64,000 nucleotides of DNA. It comes from Mesobacillus subterraneus (GTDB lineage Bacteria > Bacillota > Bacilli > Bacillales > Cytobacillaceae). Position 1 is the first letter of the stretch; each line of letters begins with the position of its first letter. This document shows positions 1 through 8,965 of the stretch, piece by piece. The translations under genes were made by a program, and so were the position numbers. The notes beneath the pieces were generated by a model. The model was not told where the DNA came from, ran no database searches, and worked only from the letters and a program-made list of their open reading frames with translations. The stretch lies in the NCBI RefSeq assembly GCF_003937825.1, contig NZ_RSFW01000009.1, positions 310,001 to 374,000 of the forward strand, read 5' to 3'.

Positions 1-116
1 GTGCCATTCAGGAACAGCTCGAGGACTCCATCGCTGACTTCATTTTGGAAGAACCAGATGCAGTAGAACTGCTCGCAGTACTTGATAACAACACCATCAC
101 AATCAAGAAAAATTAA
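1..116 (+). CDS. clpE: ClpE-like ATP-dependent Clp protease ATPase, C-terminal end (partial)
   Basis: Only the last 37 codons are in the window, reading in frame from base 3 to a TAA at 114-116. The visible tail (AIQEQLEDSIADFIL near its start) has the form of the C-terminal small domain of Hsp100/Clp unfoldases, which follows a conserved PLRR-type motif and packs against the neighbouring subunit in the hexamer. The symbol rests partly on gene order: in B. subtilis clpE lies near spo0E and the mtn genes, both present here. ClpC or ClpB is less likely but cannot be excluded from so short a piece. A strong terminator follows directly. Confidence 0.6.
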   Translation, partial: AIQEQLEDSIADFILEEPDAVELLAVLDNNTITIKKN

Positions 117-125
117 GCTTATCCC

Positions 126-161
126 AAGGTCCGGGTCTAACCCTGGACCTTTTTTATTTTT
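126..161 (+). terminator. Rho-independent terminator after the Clp ATPase
   Basis: The arms AAGGTCC and GGACCTT, with an inner GGGT/ACCC pairing, form a stem followed by a long T run. It separates the Clp ATPase from the RND pump downstream. Confidence 0.85.
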
Positions 162-237
162 TTACAGTTTAAAAATGAAATCTCCATAAAAGGCATATAC
201 AATAGAATCATAATTTTTAGAAAAGAGGTCAAACCTT

Positions 238-3200
238 ATGGGGTTTTTAACGAAATTCAGTTTGAAAAATGCATTCGCTGTTTTTATCATCTCCTTTTTA
301 CTGATTCTTGGCGGCCTGTACTCCTTCACGCGCCTTAAGGTCGATCTGCTGCCGAACATTGAGTTCCCGCAGCTGTCTGTAGAAGTAATTTACCCGGGAG
401 CCTCTCCGCAGGACATCAATGAACAAGTGACCGAGAAGCTGGAGACTAAATTTAAAGGCATCGACGGAATCAAGAAAATCCAGAGTTCCTCTTTTGAAAG
501 CATTTCGATCATCAACCTTGAATTCCCTTTCGACACGGAACTCGATGATGCGGAACAGCAAGTAACTGCTTTTATCAAGGATGCAGGAATTCCTGATAAT
601 GTCCAGACAAATGTGAATCGCTTCTCATTTGGCACCTTCCCAATCTTCAATATTTCATTATTCTCAAAAGATGATACGGATCTTGAAAAGCTGGTTGCGG
701 ATGAAATTATCCCTGAACTCAACAAGATCCCTGGGATTAACAGTGTTTCGGTTGGAGGCATGACCGAGGAAGTTCTTCAAATAACGATTGACCAGGAGAA
801 AGCATCCCAGCTTGCACTTAGCCTGAACGATATAAAAGAAACGATCAATGCCAAAAAGTTCAGCTTCCCCGCTGGAAACCTGAATGAAAATGAAATTCAA
901 GTTCCTGTCAGGGTGCAGGAAAAAATCAATGAGATGAATGAGCTCGAAAATCTGGTGATCCAGTCCAGGTTCATGACTGATGCTCCGCCTGTAAAGCTAG
1001 GCGATATCGCTGTCATCGATACGGTAACAAAACAGCCAGAAATCACCCGCTACAACGAGCAAGAATCCTTATCCATGGCCATTACGAAAAAACAAGATGC
1101 GAATACAGTTGAAGTGGCAGGTAAAGTCATCGATGTAATAAACAGCTATAAAGATCGACTTGAATACGCGATTGGCTTTGATTCGGCAGAAGGAATCGAA
1201 AAGTCGGTCAACACCCTGATCAAAGAAGGACTGCTTGGCGCACTTTTTGCGTCCATCGCTGTTTTGATTTTCCTGAGAAATTTCAGGGCGACCATCATTG
1301 CCATTATTTCCATTCCGTTGTCTCTGCTGATCTCTTCTATATTCCTGAACCAGCTTGATATTTCATTGAATATCATGACCCTGGGCGGAATGGCAGTAGC
1401 GGTTGGCCGGGTAGTGGATGACAGTATCGTAGTCATTGAAAATATTTTCAGAAGGGTCCGCAAGTCAAATAAAAGCATGACTGATGAATTGATCCAGGAT
1501 TCTACCAAAGAGATTCTGAAGGCAATTACGTCATCTACGATTACGACAGTTGTGGTATTCCTGCCGCTGGGGCTCGTCGGAGGAATCACGGGGGAATTCT
1601 TCCTTCCATTTGCGCTGACAATCGTCTTCTCATTGCTTGCATCATTGATTGTAGCAGTTACCATTGTCCCGATCCTGGCAAAGTTCTCATTTAAAATGGT
1701 GCCAAAGGAAGAAAAAGAGGGTGCATTGCAAAAAGCTTATGCTTCTTCTATTAAATGGTCATTGAATCATAAAGGGCTGATTATTTTCTTATCGATTGCC
1801 CTGCTTGCCGGATCTGGTCTCCTCGTTAAAGGACTTGGATTTACATTCATCCCGAACGAAGAGCAGAAGCTCCTGGTTGCGACATTCCAGCTGCCATCCT
1901 CCACTACGCTCGAAAGAACAAACGATGTATCCATGAAAGTGGAGAAGATGTTTGCAGATAAAAAAGAAATCAATGATGTCACAGTTGGAATCGGAAGCCG
2001 TGATTTCCAAACTGGTTTGAAGCGGCAGAACCAGGCTAACTATTTTATCAGTCTCGACGATGGTGTTACTGTTTCAGAGTTTATTCCAGAACTCGAAAAA
2101 GAGATGGAGGACATCATTCTTTCAATTGAACCAAATGCGAAGCTTGGCATACAGGAACAGTCGACAGGCGGGCCGCCATCCAATAATAATGTCAACATCG
2201 ATCTATATTCTAATGACCTTTCAGCATTGCAGGAAGCGGCAGGCCAAGTTGAAGCATACATGAATAAGCAAGATGACTTAAAATATATCTCTAACAATTT
2301 TTCCGAGAAACAAAAGCAAGTGATCGTCGAGATCAACCCTGAAAAATCCAGCCAATTCGGTGTATCCGGCTTTCAGATCCTTGGCACGATATCTGATAAA
2401 ACAAAGCCCGTTGATGTTGGAACCATCGAACTGGGTGGTGTGGAACGAGAGGTTACTCTGACCTATGATGAGCAATCTAACTCTATTGATGATTTAAAAA
2501 ATATCATGATCTTCACACAGCAAGGACCTGTTCCAATCACTGAAATAGCCGAGATTTCTGAAGCAGAAGCGTTTACCTCCATCCAAAAACTAGATGGCAA
2601 GATTTTCGCGAGGGTTTCTGCGACAATCGACTCAAATGATATCCGATCCGTTTCCACGAAAGTAATCGAGGGAGTCAAAAATGACCTGGAAATGCCTGAA
2701 GGAGTTTCTTTTGAAGGAGGCGGCGGCAGTGATGAGACCGTAGAGACATTTACACAGCTCGGAATCGCAATGGTGGTCGCCATTGGCCTGGTCTATCTGA
2801 CCATGCTCATCACTTTCGGTCAGGCTCGTATACCATTCATCATCCTGTCATCGCTGATCTTCGTACCAATCGGGTCGCTGCTTGGTTTGTGGATTGCCAA
2901 TGAACCAATGTCAGTCAGTGTCATGATTGGATTACTGATGCTAATCGGGATTGTAACCACTAACGCGATTGTTCTGGTTGACAGGATTGGCCAGAACCGC
3001 ACCGAAAAGGACATGCCGATTCGTGAAGCACTTATTGAAGCAGGTGTCACGCGACTCCGTCCAATTTTGATGACCGCTTTCGCGACCATTGCCGCGTTGA
3101 TTCCGCTGGCATTGACCACCTCATCCGGAACCCTGATTTCAAAAGGCCTGGCCGTGACGGTCATCGGTGGACTCACCTCCTCCACCCTGCTGACATTGAT

Positions 3201-3264
3201 CTTGGTCCCTGTCATCTACGAACTCTTCTTCTTCAGACAGGCGAAAAAGGAACACAGTTTGTAA
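238..3264 (+). CDS. RND-family efflux transporter (AcrB/SwrC-like)
   Basis: The 1008-residue product has the usual length and internal duplication of resistance-nodulation-division pumps: a first membrane helix at about residues 10-30, a large extracytoplasmic porter domain, a helix bundle at about 335-490, then the same pattern again to the C-terminus. The proton-relay acidic pair is visible as VVDDS (D394 and D395) in helix 4. In Gram-positives such proteins act without an outer-membrane channel and export lipophilic compounds; B. subtilis SwrC (surfactin export) is the best-known relative. The start is the ATG after an AAGAGG-like site. It appears to be a single-gene unit, terminated just downstream. 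A second, distinct RND gene lies at 41.9-45.2 kb. The substrate cannot be read from the sequence. Confidence 0.9.
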   Translation: MGFLTKFSLKNAFAVFIISFLLILGGLYSFTRLKVDLLPNIEFPQLSVEVIYPGASPQDINEQVTEKLETKFKGIDGIKKIQSSSFESISIINLEFPFDTELDDAEQQVTAFIKDAGIPDNVQTNVNRFSFGTFPIFNISLFSKDDTDLEKLVADEIIPELNKIPGINSVSVGGMTEEVLQITIDQEKASQLALSLNDIKETINAKKFSFPAGNLNENEIQVPVRVQEKINEMNELENLVIQSRFMTDAPPVKLGDIAVIDTVTKQPEITRYNEQESLSMAITKKQDANTVEVAGKVIDVINSYKDRLEYAIGFDSAEGIEKSVNTLIKEGLLGALFASIAVLIFLRNFRATIIAIISIPLSLLISSIFLNQLDISLNIMTLGGMAVAVGRVVDDSIVVIENIFRRVRKSNKSMTDELIQDSTKEILKAITSSTITTVVVFLPLGLVGGITGEFFLPFALTIVFSLLASLIVAVTIVPILAKFSFKMVPKEEKEGALQKAYASSIKWSLNHKGLIIFLSIALLAGSGLLVKGLGFTFIPNEEQKLLVATFQLPSSTTLERTNDVSMKVEKMFADKKEINDVTVGIGSRDFQTGLKRQNQANYFISLDDGVTVSEFIPELEKEMEDIILSIEPNAKLGIQEQSTGGPPSNNNVNIDLYSNDLSALQEAAGQVEAYMNKQDDLKYISNNFSEKQKQVIVEINPEKSSQFGVSGFQILGTISDKTKPVDVGTIELGGVEREVTLTYDEQSNSIDDLKNIMIFTQQGPVPITEIAEISEAEAFTSIQKLDGKIFARVSATIDSNDIRSVSTKVIEGVKNDLEMPEGVSFEGGGGSDETVETFTQLGIAMVVAIGLVYLTMLITFGQARIPFIILSSLIFVPIGSLLGLWIANEPMSVSVMIGLLMLIGIVTTNAIVLVDRIGQNRTEKDMPIREALIEAGVTRLRPILMTAFATIAALIPLALTTSSGTLISKGLAVTVIGGLTSSTLLTLILVPVIYELFFFRQAKKEHSL

Positions 3265-3265
3265 A

Positions 3266-3297
3266 GGAAGCCCGCAGTGATGCGGGCTTTTTGTCAT
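3266..3297 (+). terminator. Terminator of the RND gene
   Basis: AGCCCGC and GCGGGCT arms around a six-base loop, followed by TTTTTGTC. Confidence 0.85.
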
Positions 3298-3300
3298 TTT

Positions 3301-3490
3301 GGAATATATTGCGATTTTAAGGAATATCGAGGCAGATTTAAGGAATATATTACTCTTTAAAGGAATATTCATATTGTTTTAAGGAATATCCATCCAGTTT
3401 TCAGGAATATCACTGCTTCAACTTAGAAGATTCATATATTTTGCAGAAGATACCTATGATTTTCTGCAGGTCTCATGTGACTTGGAAGAT
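3301..3490. repeat. Helically phased short-repeat array A (GGAATAT motif)
   Basis: The heptamer GGAATAT begins at 3301, 3321, 3342, 3362, 3383 and 3404, giving spacings of 20, 21, 20, 21 and 21 bp. The bases between vary but tend to end in TTTTAA just before the motif. The phase then continues with a different hexamer, GAAGAT, at 3426, 3446 and 3485, and a degenerate copy (GCAGGT) at 3466. The array sits between the converging RND and M3 peptidase genes, outside both terminators. No coding function is supported, because the 20/21 alternation breaks the reading frame. Confidence 0.8.
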
Positions 3491-3525
3491 GAATCAAGGA
3501 AAAAAGCATCCATTCGAAGAAAAAG

Positions 3526-3563
3526 TAAAAAAGCGAAGCCCGCGGGCTTCGCTTTTCTTTTTT
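3526..3563. terminator. Bidirectional terminator between RND-side array and M3 peptidase
   Basis: A perfect palindrome AAAAGCGAAGCC/GGCTTCGCTTTT with T-rich runs on both sides. It serves the minus-strand M3 peptidase gene, whose stop codon lies at its edge. Confidence 0.85.
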
Positions 3564-5256
3564 ACAGCTTGCTGTCTTCGACTGAATCGAGCCAATTTTC
3601 GATTTCACCGATTACCGACTCTACACAACCCTCTTCAAATGGGGAAATCAGGTTGGCTTCTTTCACCAGGTCGGTGAACGCCATGCTTCCACCGAGTTTG
3701 CATAGGTTTGTGTAATCCTTCCAGGCTTCTTCCTGATTTTCTCCGGAACGCTTCCAGAATTGGAATGCACAAATTTGCGCAAGGGTGTAATCGATATAGT
3801 AGAAAGGTGAATTGTAGATATGTCCCTGGCGCTGCCAGAATCCGCCTTCTTCAAGGTATGTGTTTCCATCATAATCCTTATGCGGAAGATACTTTTTCTC
3901 GATTTCACGCCATTGCTGCTTTCGCTCAGCTGGAGTCGCTTCTGGATTTTCATAAACCCAGTGCTGGAATTCATCGACTGACACTCCATACGGCAGGAAT
4001 AGAAGCGCGCTGCTTAAGTGCGAGAATTTATATTTGTCTGTATCTTCTTTAAAGAACAGTTCCATCCAAGGCCATGTGAAGAATTCCATGCTCATCGAGT
4101 GGATTTCACAAGCTTCATAGGTTGGCCAGTTGTATTCCGGTATTTCAAAATGACGGCTTGAATACACCTGGAATGCGTGCCCTGCTTCATGCGTCAGGAC
4201 ATCAATATCTCCTGATGTACCGTTAAAGTTCGAGAAAATAAATGGAGCTTTATAGTTTTCAATATAAGTGCAATAGCCGCCGCCCGCTTTCCCTTTCTTC
4301 GCGACAAGGTCCATCAGGTTATTCTCGATCATGAAAGGGAAGAATTCACCTGTTTCCCCTGAAAGCTCGTCATACATTTTACGTCCATTCTCAATGATCC
4401 ACTCAGGACTTCCTTTTGGTGCAGCGTTGCCTGTTTTGAAATCAAATGGCTCATCGTAAAATTTCAATGAATCTATTCCGATCCGGTTCTTCTGGCGCTC
4501 CTTCAGTTTTGTCGCAACTGGAACGATGTATTTGTGAACCTGGTCACGGAAAGCAGCCACCATGCTGCTGTCATAATCAGTACGGAACATACGGAAATAA
4601 GCAAGTTCGACAAAGTTCTTGTATCCCAGCTTTTGCGCCATTTCCGTTCTAACTTTTACCAGCTCGTCGTAGATGCGGTCGAATTCCTCTCCATGTTCCG
4701 AGAAAAACGCAAATTTGGCTTCACTCGCCTTTTTCCTTGTTTCCCGGTCTTTTGATTCGGTAAAAGGATCTAGCTGTGCGAGCGTCCTTTCTTCTCCCTC
4801 GAACATGATTTTGGCTGATGCGACAAGCTTGGTATATTCAGTAGAAAGCTTGTTTTCCTTTTGCATTAACGGAACGATTTCAGGTGAAAATTGCTTCAGC
4901 TGAGCTTCAGCAAGTGCAAACAGCTGGCGTCCCCATTTTGCTTCTAACTCAGTACGGAAAGTTGAAGCCACAAGTGCTTCATAATACTTCGTAACAAGGC
5001 CCTCTACCTGAGGTGCCAGTTCATCCAGGAAATCCTGCTCCTGCTTGTAAAACTCGTCTTCTGTATCAATTGAATGGCGGATATAGCATAGATTGAACAT
5101 CGTGCCTACATCATTGCGCAAATCATTGATCCCATTCATTGCATCACTCTGCTCCGCCACTGATCCGGCACTCTTGAATTTTTCCAGCAATGTCTCGAAT
5201 TTGGCGGTTATTTCATCCAAATTCGGGCGGGTATATGTATATTGCTCAAATTTCAT
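3562..5256 (-). CDS. M3 family oligoendopeptidase
   Basis: A 564-residue zinc metallopeptidase of the M3 (thimet/oligoendopeptidase F) superfamily, a cytosolic enzyme that cleaves short peptides. The zinc motif HEAGH is at residues 356-360, inside DVLTHEAGHAFQVY. The length and the N-terminus (MKFEQYTYTRPNLDE) resemble the shorter M3 oligopeptidases of Geobacillus/Bacillus (Pz-peptidase-like) rather than the ~600-residue PepF. The start at 5256 is chosen over an in-frame ATG 17 codons upstream because AAGGGGGAAA lies just before it. The gene is monocistronic and ends in a strong hairpin. Confidence 0.9.
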   Translation of the reverse strand: MKFEQYTYTRPNLDEITAKFETLLEKFKSAGSVAEQSDAMNGINDLRNDVGTMFNLCYIRHSIDTEDEFYKQEQDFLDELAPQVEGLVTKYYEALVASTFRTELEAKWGRQLFALAEAQLKQFSPEIVPLMQKENKLSTEYTKLVASAKIMFEGEERTLAQLDPFTESKDRETRKKASEAKFAFFSEHGEEFDRIYDELVKVRTEMAQKLGYKNFVELAYFRMFRTDYDSSMVAAFRDQVHKYIVPVATKLKERQKNRIGIDSLKFYDEPFDFKTGNAAPKGSPEWIIENGRKMYDELSGETGEFFPFMIENNLMDLVAKKGKAGGGYCTYIENYKAPFIFSNFNGTSGDIDVLTHEAGHAFQVYSSRHFEIPEYNWPTYEACEIHSMSMEFFTWPWMELFFKEDTDKYKFSHLSSALLFLPYGVSVDEFQHWVYENPEATPAERKQQWREIEKKYLPHKDYDGNTYLEEGGFWQRQGHIYNSPFYYIDYTLAQICAFQFWKRSGENQEEAWKDYTNLCKLGGSMAFTDLVKEANLISPFEEGCVESVIGEIENWLDSVEDSKL

Positions 5257-5369
5257 TATATTTCCCCCTTTTTCTCTATATGGGATTCGGCTGCAGCCCC
5301 ATCCCATTTCCTATTCTACGAATATTCCCTGTTTCCCTTTTTATTCCCGAAAAATTGTTCTCTGAACGT

Positions 5370-5393
5370 AAAAAAACGGCATTTGCCGTTTTT
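5370..5393 (-). terminator. Terminator of the MarR gene
   Basis: AAAAACGGCA and TGCCGTTTTT arms with a two-base loop, with A/T runs both sides. Confidence 0.8.
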
Positions 5394-5402
5394 CCATACT
5401 TA

Positions 5403-5846
5403 TTAATATTTACTTACAGATAGACCAAGTTTTTTCAGCAATTCAATGGCTGTTCCTTTTTCTTCGTCGGACAGGCTGTCCATCAGTTCATGGATCAGGG
5501 CACTATGCTCAGGAAAAATCTCTTCGATTAGTTCCTTTCCCTTTTCGGAAATCTTGGCATAGGTTACCCTCCGGTCTTTCGGACAGGCTACTCTGTTTAA
5601 ATAGCCCTTTTCTTCGAGCTTGTCCACGACATAGGTAATGCTCCCGCTTGCCAAAAGGATTTTTCCGCCTATTTGCTGAAGAGGCTGTTCCCCTTTATGG
5701 TAAAGAAGCTCCAGTACAGCAAATTCTGTTGGATTCAGGCCATTTTTTTGGATGACCTTGTTTACCTTTTCATTGACAGCGCGGTAAGCCCTTGACAGGA
5801 CAATAAATAATTTCAAAGATTTCTCTTTCTCACTCATGTAATTCAT
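5403..5846 (-). CDS. mhqR: MarR-family transcriptional regulator, MhqR-like
   Basis: 147 residues with a MarR winged helix-turn-helix; the recognition part is near residues 60-80 (LLASGSITYVVDKLE, then the wing RVACPKDRRVTYAKI). The phrase NPTEFAVLELLYHKGEQPL is characteristic of the MhqR/YkvE branch, which in B. subtilis represses quinone- and diamide-detoxifying genes. The assignment is by recall of that sequence, so the symbol is tentative. Two starts are possible. ATG at 5846 abuts AAAGGA and would have to use AAGGT further upstream. ATG at 5837 (MSEKEKS) lies nine bases after AAAGGA and may be the true start. No target gene lies adjacent. Confidence 0.75.
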   Translation of the reverse strand: MNYMSEKEKSLKLFIVLSRAYRAVNEKVNKVIQKNGLNPTEFAVLELLYHKGEQPLQQIGGKILLASGSITYVVDKLEEKGYLNRVACPKDRRVTYAKISEKGKELIEEIFPEHSALIHELMDSLSDEEKGTAIELLKKLGLSVSKY

Positions 5847-6052
5847 TCCTTTACCTTAAACGACTAATCCATAACTAGAGTATAGCTGAAATTATGTTTT
5901 TTATCAGTAATTCCCTTAATTTTATCGAGAAAAACTGTCACGCAGGATTATTTTTGATGACGAGTGTTCTGTCTCCCAAGTTTAAAAACCAGTTAAATGA
6001 GGGAAAAATACCGGCATTACCAAAACATCATAGAAATAGGAGTGGCAACCAA

Positions 6053-6622
6053 ATGAAAAAAGGTTTAGGAATCATAATCGGCTTGTTAGTTATACTGGGG
6101 ATTTTTATCATGATGGGGGTTGGCAGCTATAACAGTTTTGTAGCTGAAGAGGAAAATGTCAACCAGGCTTATGCCCAGGTAGAAAATCAGCTTCAGAGAA
6201 GACTGGACCTTATCCCGAACCTGGTCAACTCAGTTAAAGGGTATGCTGCCCACGAAAAAGAAGTCATCCAATCCATTTCTGATGCAAGGGCAAGATTGGC
6301 TGGAGCCAACACACCAGAAGAACAGGCAACTGCCAATGCAGAGCTTTCCAGCGCGTTAAGCCGTTTGCTTGTGGTCGTTGAGAATTATCCAAACCTTAAA
6401 GCTGACAGACAGTTTACCCAGCTGATGGATGAACTGGCCGGCACTGAGAACAGACTGGCTGTGGCAAGACAGGATTATAACAACCAGGTATCAATTTTCA
6501 ACAGGAAGGTAAAGCAATTCCCAGGTGCCATCATCGCGAACATTACAGGTTTTGATGAAAAGGAATACTTCAAAGCAGACCCTCGGGCGCAAGAAGCTCC
6601 TGAGGTAGACTTCGGAGGCTGA
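6053..6622 (+). CDS. lemA: LemA family membrane protein
   Basis: 189 residues: an N-terminal transmembrane helix (about residues 4-24), then the helical LemA domain with its typical opening [23 protein letters not shown] and the later segment [17 protein letters not shown]. The start at 6053 is preceded by AGGAGTGG; an upstream in-frame extension lacks a good site. LemA proteins have a short cytoplasmic or external N-terminus and a helical bundle; their biochemical role is not established. The gene is followed after two bases by a TPM-domain gene, a pairing that recurs in many bacteria and suggests that the two products work together at the membrane. Confidence 0.92.
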   Translation: MKKGLGIIIGLLVILGIFIMMGVGSYNSFVAEEENVNQAYAQVENQLQRRLDLIPNLVNSVKGYAAHEKEVIQSISDARARLAGANTPEEQATANAELSSALSRLLVVVENYPNLKADRQFTQLMDELAGTENRLAVARQDYNNQVSIFNRKVKQFPGAIIANITGFDEKEYFKADPRAQEAPEVDFGG

Positions 6623-6624
6623 CA

Positions 6625-7353
6625 ATGAGCCATCTAAGATTCTCCGGATTGGCGGCAATACTTGGCATCCTGCTATTGCTGCTTCCCGCCGGAGCAATCG
6701 CGGCACCTACTAAAATTCCGGCACCTTCAGGAGATATATACGTCCAGGATTTTGCGAATATCCTGAACGAGAATGAAAAAATCCAGCTGCGCAATATTGG
6801 ACGGTCCGTTGATGACCAGACTACTTCCCAAATCGCTGTACTGACGGTGGATACCCTCAGTGAAACAAGCATAGAGGAATACTCTGTGGAAGCCTATCGC
6901 AAATTCGGACTAGGAACAGCAGAGAATGATAATGGTGTTCTGCTGGTTATTGCGATGCAGGAGAAGAAAATCCGGATCGAAGTTGGCTACGGCCTGGAAG
7001 GAATCATACCGGATGGCAAAGCCGGGAGGATACTTGATGAATATGCCATTCCCCATTTGAGGAATGGACAGCCCAGCCTTGCCATCATGAATACGTACCA
7101 GGCACTTGCAAATGAAGTATCAGGGTCCGATGTATTTGGCACAGCACCTCGGGATGTACCACAAGAGGAACTGCCGATTCCCTCCTGGCTGCTCATCATC
7201 ATAGTTGTGGGCGTGATTGTCCTTGACTTCATGTTCTTTGGAGGAACGCTGACCTACCTGCTTTTATCCATCATTTCGAGAGGTGGGGGCGGCGGCCCTC
7301 GTGGAGGCGGCGGCGGTTCGTCCGGCGGTGGAGGTGCCAGCAGGGGATGGTAA
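6625..7353 (+). CDS. TPM-domain membrane protein (YgcG family)
   Basis: 242 residues: a signal-like hydrophobic segment (about 8-27), an extracytoplasmic TPM domain (about 35-160, with YVQDFANIL, FGLGTAENDNGVLLVIA and RIEVGYGLEG), a second membrane segment near 188-215, and a Gly/Ser tail of about 25 residues ending RGW. TPM domains were named after TLP18.3, Psb32 and MOLO-1; some bind metal or show phosphatase activity, but the bacterial role is unclear. It is translationally linked to lemA, with two bases between stop and start. No terminator is seen directly after it; a repeat element follows instead. Confidence 0.88.
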   Translation: MSHLRFSGLAAILGILLLLLPAGAIAAPTKIPAPSGDIYVQDFANILNENEKIQLRNIGRSVDDQTTSQIAVLTVDTLSETSIEEYSVEAYRKFGLGTAENDNGVLLVIAMQEKKIRIEVGYGLEGIIPDGKAGRILDEYAIPHLRNGQPSLAIMNTYQALANEVSGSDVFGTAPRDVPQEELPIPSWLLIIIVVGVIVLDFMFFGGTLTYLLLSIISRGGGGGPRGGGGGSSGGGGASRGW

Positions 7354-7360
7354 TAAGAAA

Positions 7361-7475
7361 TGCGCAAGCGCCTTGGTCAGCCTCGACAAGCGTTGAAGGG
7401 CTGACCGGTGAAGTCGCTCTTTGACTTCATCGGGCGGACCGAAACGTCTCGAGGGGCTAGGCGCTGGAGCTAGAC
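7361..7475. repeat. Interspersed Bacillaceae-type repeat with imperfect terminal inverted repeats
   Basis: A ~115-bp GC-richer block begins TGCGCAAGCGCCTTGGTCAG and ends AGGCGCTGGAGCTAGAC. The ends are imperfect inverted repeats (AGGCGCTTGCGC against AGGCGCTGGAGC, 10 of 12). Inside is a palindromic region around GAAGTCGCTCTTTGACTTC. I recall near-identical blocks scattered between genes in Bacillus genomes. It has no reading frame and resembles a MITE or REP-like element. Confidence 0.75.
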
Positions 7476-7507
7476 ACTAATCTAAGTGAAAAAATAAATA
7501 CTTTTCC

Positions 7508-7551
7508 AATAAGAAATGCGCAAGCGTGTTGGTCAGCCTCGACAAGCACGA
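7508..7551. repeat. Truncated second copy of the 7.36-kb repeat (5' end only)
   Basis: AATAAGAAATGCGCAAGCG then TTGGTCAGCCTCGACAAGC repeats the first ~40 bases of the neighbouring element, including the non-element flank AATAAGAAA, and then stops. The shared flank suggests a local duplication rather than a second insertion. Confidence 0.7.
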
Positions 7552-7586
7552 AGACACCAGGAATTTATATTCTGGTGTCTTTCTTA
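7551..7586. terminator. Terminator downstream of the lemA-TPM unit
   Basis: AAGACACCAG and CTGGTGTCTT arms around an A/T-rich loop, followed by TCTTAT. Confidence 0.75.
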
Positions 7587-7640
7587 TACATAGATCTCAA
7601 ATCAACAAAACATACTAAACTAAAAGGCAGGTGAACGTCT

Positions 7641-7826
7641 TTGTACCCTCAATTTATGCGGTACTATCTCCTCGTTGCGGTCGTCACTGACATTGTCCTT
7701 ATCATTTATTTAAGTACCTTAATCGAAGAAATCGGCTTCATGTTTTTCTTGCTGATGTCCATTGTTCTTTTAACCGGAACGATTTTTATTTATATTGCCT
7801 TTAAAAGGAGGAATGGAAAGCATTAG
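7641..7826 (+). CDS. Small two-helix membrane protein, unrecognised
   Basis: 61 residues starting at TTG (7641), seven bases after AGGCAGGTGA; an ATG five codons later is the alternative start. The product has two hydrophobic segments (about 6-26 and 32-54) and a short basic tail (KRRNGKH), so the C-terminus is probably cytoplasmic. I do not recognise a family. Its stop overlaps the stop of the convergent phosphotransferase gene by four bases, and there is no terminator between the two. Confidence 0.6.
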   Translation: MYPQFMRYYLLVAVVTDIVLIIYLSTLIEEIGFMFFLLMSIVLLTGTIFIYIAFKRRNGKH

Positions 7827-8824
7827 CCGACGTTGACAATCGGTTTCAGGCAGCGAATCCGATCTTCGATTTCTTTCATCATTTCAACTAATTTCTCGTC
7901 CCTGTCCTCAGGTGCGATTTTTTTGTGCAAAACAGCATACAGGACAACATCCCGCAGCATCAGGAATAACGGGACCTGCTGCTTCCATCCTTCAGGAAGG
8001 CTGTTTTCTTTTTGATATCCTTCAATGAATGCATTTAAAAACAACTCACCAAATTGCTGCCTCTCCCTTTCTTTACTTGCAGGAATCTGATAAATGATTG
8101 AATAATACAAAGGGATCGCAATATCCGATGTAAACCAGTGGTAGCAGGCATCATCAAAATCGAATACGTGTATTTTTGTGCCATCATAAAAAAAGTTTCC
8201 CGAATGAATGTCGGTGTGGATGATGCCGTAGTTATCCTGATTTTTAGGAAGTGCTGATATCGCGTCAATCACCCTCCTAGCATTGGCGACTAACTCCACC
8301 TCACCCGCTGGAAAATATTTTTCGATATTCAGCACTTCATCCTCGTCCCACTCACTGCGCCTTTTGATGCCCTTGGAAGGAGAATAGGATTTTGTTGCTG
8401 CATGCATTTTCGCTGTGATTTCACCCCATAACTTAAACAATTGAGGAGTGAACTGCTCCGAACGGACACTGACCGGAACACCGGGTACCTTGGCATACAT
8501 GCAGCCATAGAAACTGGTACCGTCTTCGGCAGTGATTTCTTCAACAAACAGTCCGTTCCTTGAGCGGAAAACCTCAGGAACAGACACACCGTGGTTATGC
8601 AGATGCCTCATCCAATCCATTTCAGAAAGGATTTCCTCTCTATTCCGGTGCGAACTGTGGGTCAGCCTCAAAATATACTGTTCGCTCTTTTTCTGTACTT
8701 CAAATACATAGTTTTCAAAGTCTCCAAGCTTTTTCACTTCTTTTTCCAGCTCAAAAAGCATGAGAAATTCATTGAGCAAGTCCTGATTCATCAGGACATC
8801 CACAACCTTCTCCAAACCATTCAT
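7823..8824 (-). CDS. Aminoglycoside/homoserine-kinase-like phosphotransferase (APH fold)
   Basis: 333 residues of the protein-kinase-like APH superfamily. The catalytic loop HTDIHSGNFF begins at residue 203 (catalytic Asp205), and the metal-binding motif VFDFDDA follows about 16 residues later. The N-lobe carries the nucleotide-binding strands (YVFEVQKKSEQYILRLTHS). Relatives in Bacillus such as YerI are annotated as homoserine kinase type II-like, although true substrates are unknown. No threonine-biosynthesis or resistance gene lies nearby, so a small-molecule kinase of unknown substrate is the safest call. Confidence 0.82.
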   Translation of the reverse strand: MNGLEKVVDVLMNQDLLNEFLMLFELEKEVKKLGDFENYVFEVQKKSEQYILRLTHSSHRNREEILSEMDWMRHLHNHGVSVPEVFRSRNGLFVEEITAEDGTSFYGCMYAKVPGVPVSVRSEQFTPQLFKLWGEITAKMHAATKSYSPSKGIKRRSEWDEDEVLNIEKYFPAGEVELVANARRVIDAISALPKNQDNYGIIHTDIHSGNFFYDGTKIHVFDFDDACYHWFTSDIAIPLYYSIIYQIPASKERERQQFGELFLNAFIEGYQKENSLPEGWKQQVPLFLMLRDVVLYAVLHKKIAPEDRDEKLVEMMKEIEDRIRCLKPIVNVG

Positions 8825-8965
8825 CCCCTTTTAAAAAGGCTGTATTTTCATAATACTCAAATTATATTAGACCATAAATTTCATTAGAAAAGCTATTTTT
8901 ATCTGGTAACTTTTTTTGTAAAATGAAATGTAGGGAAACGAAATAATTTGCAGAAGGAGAACGTC

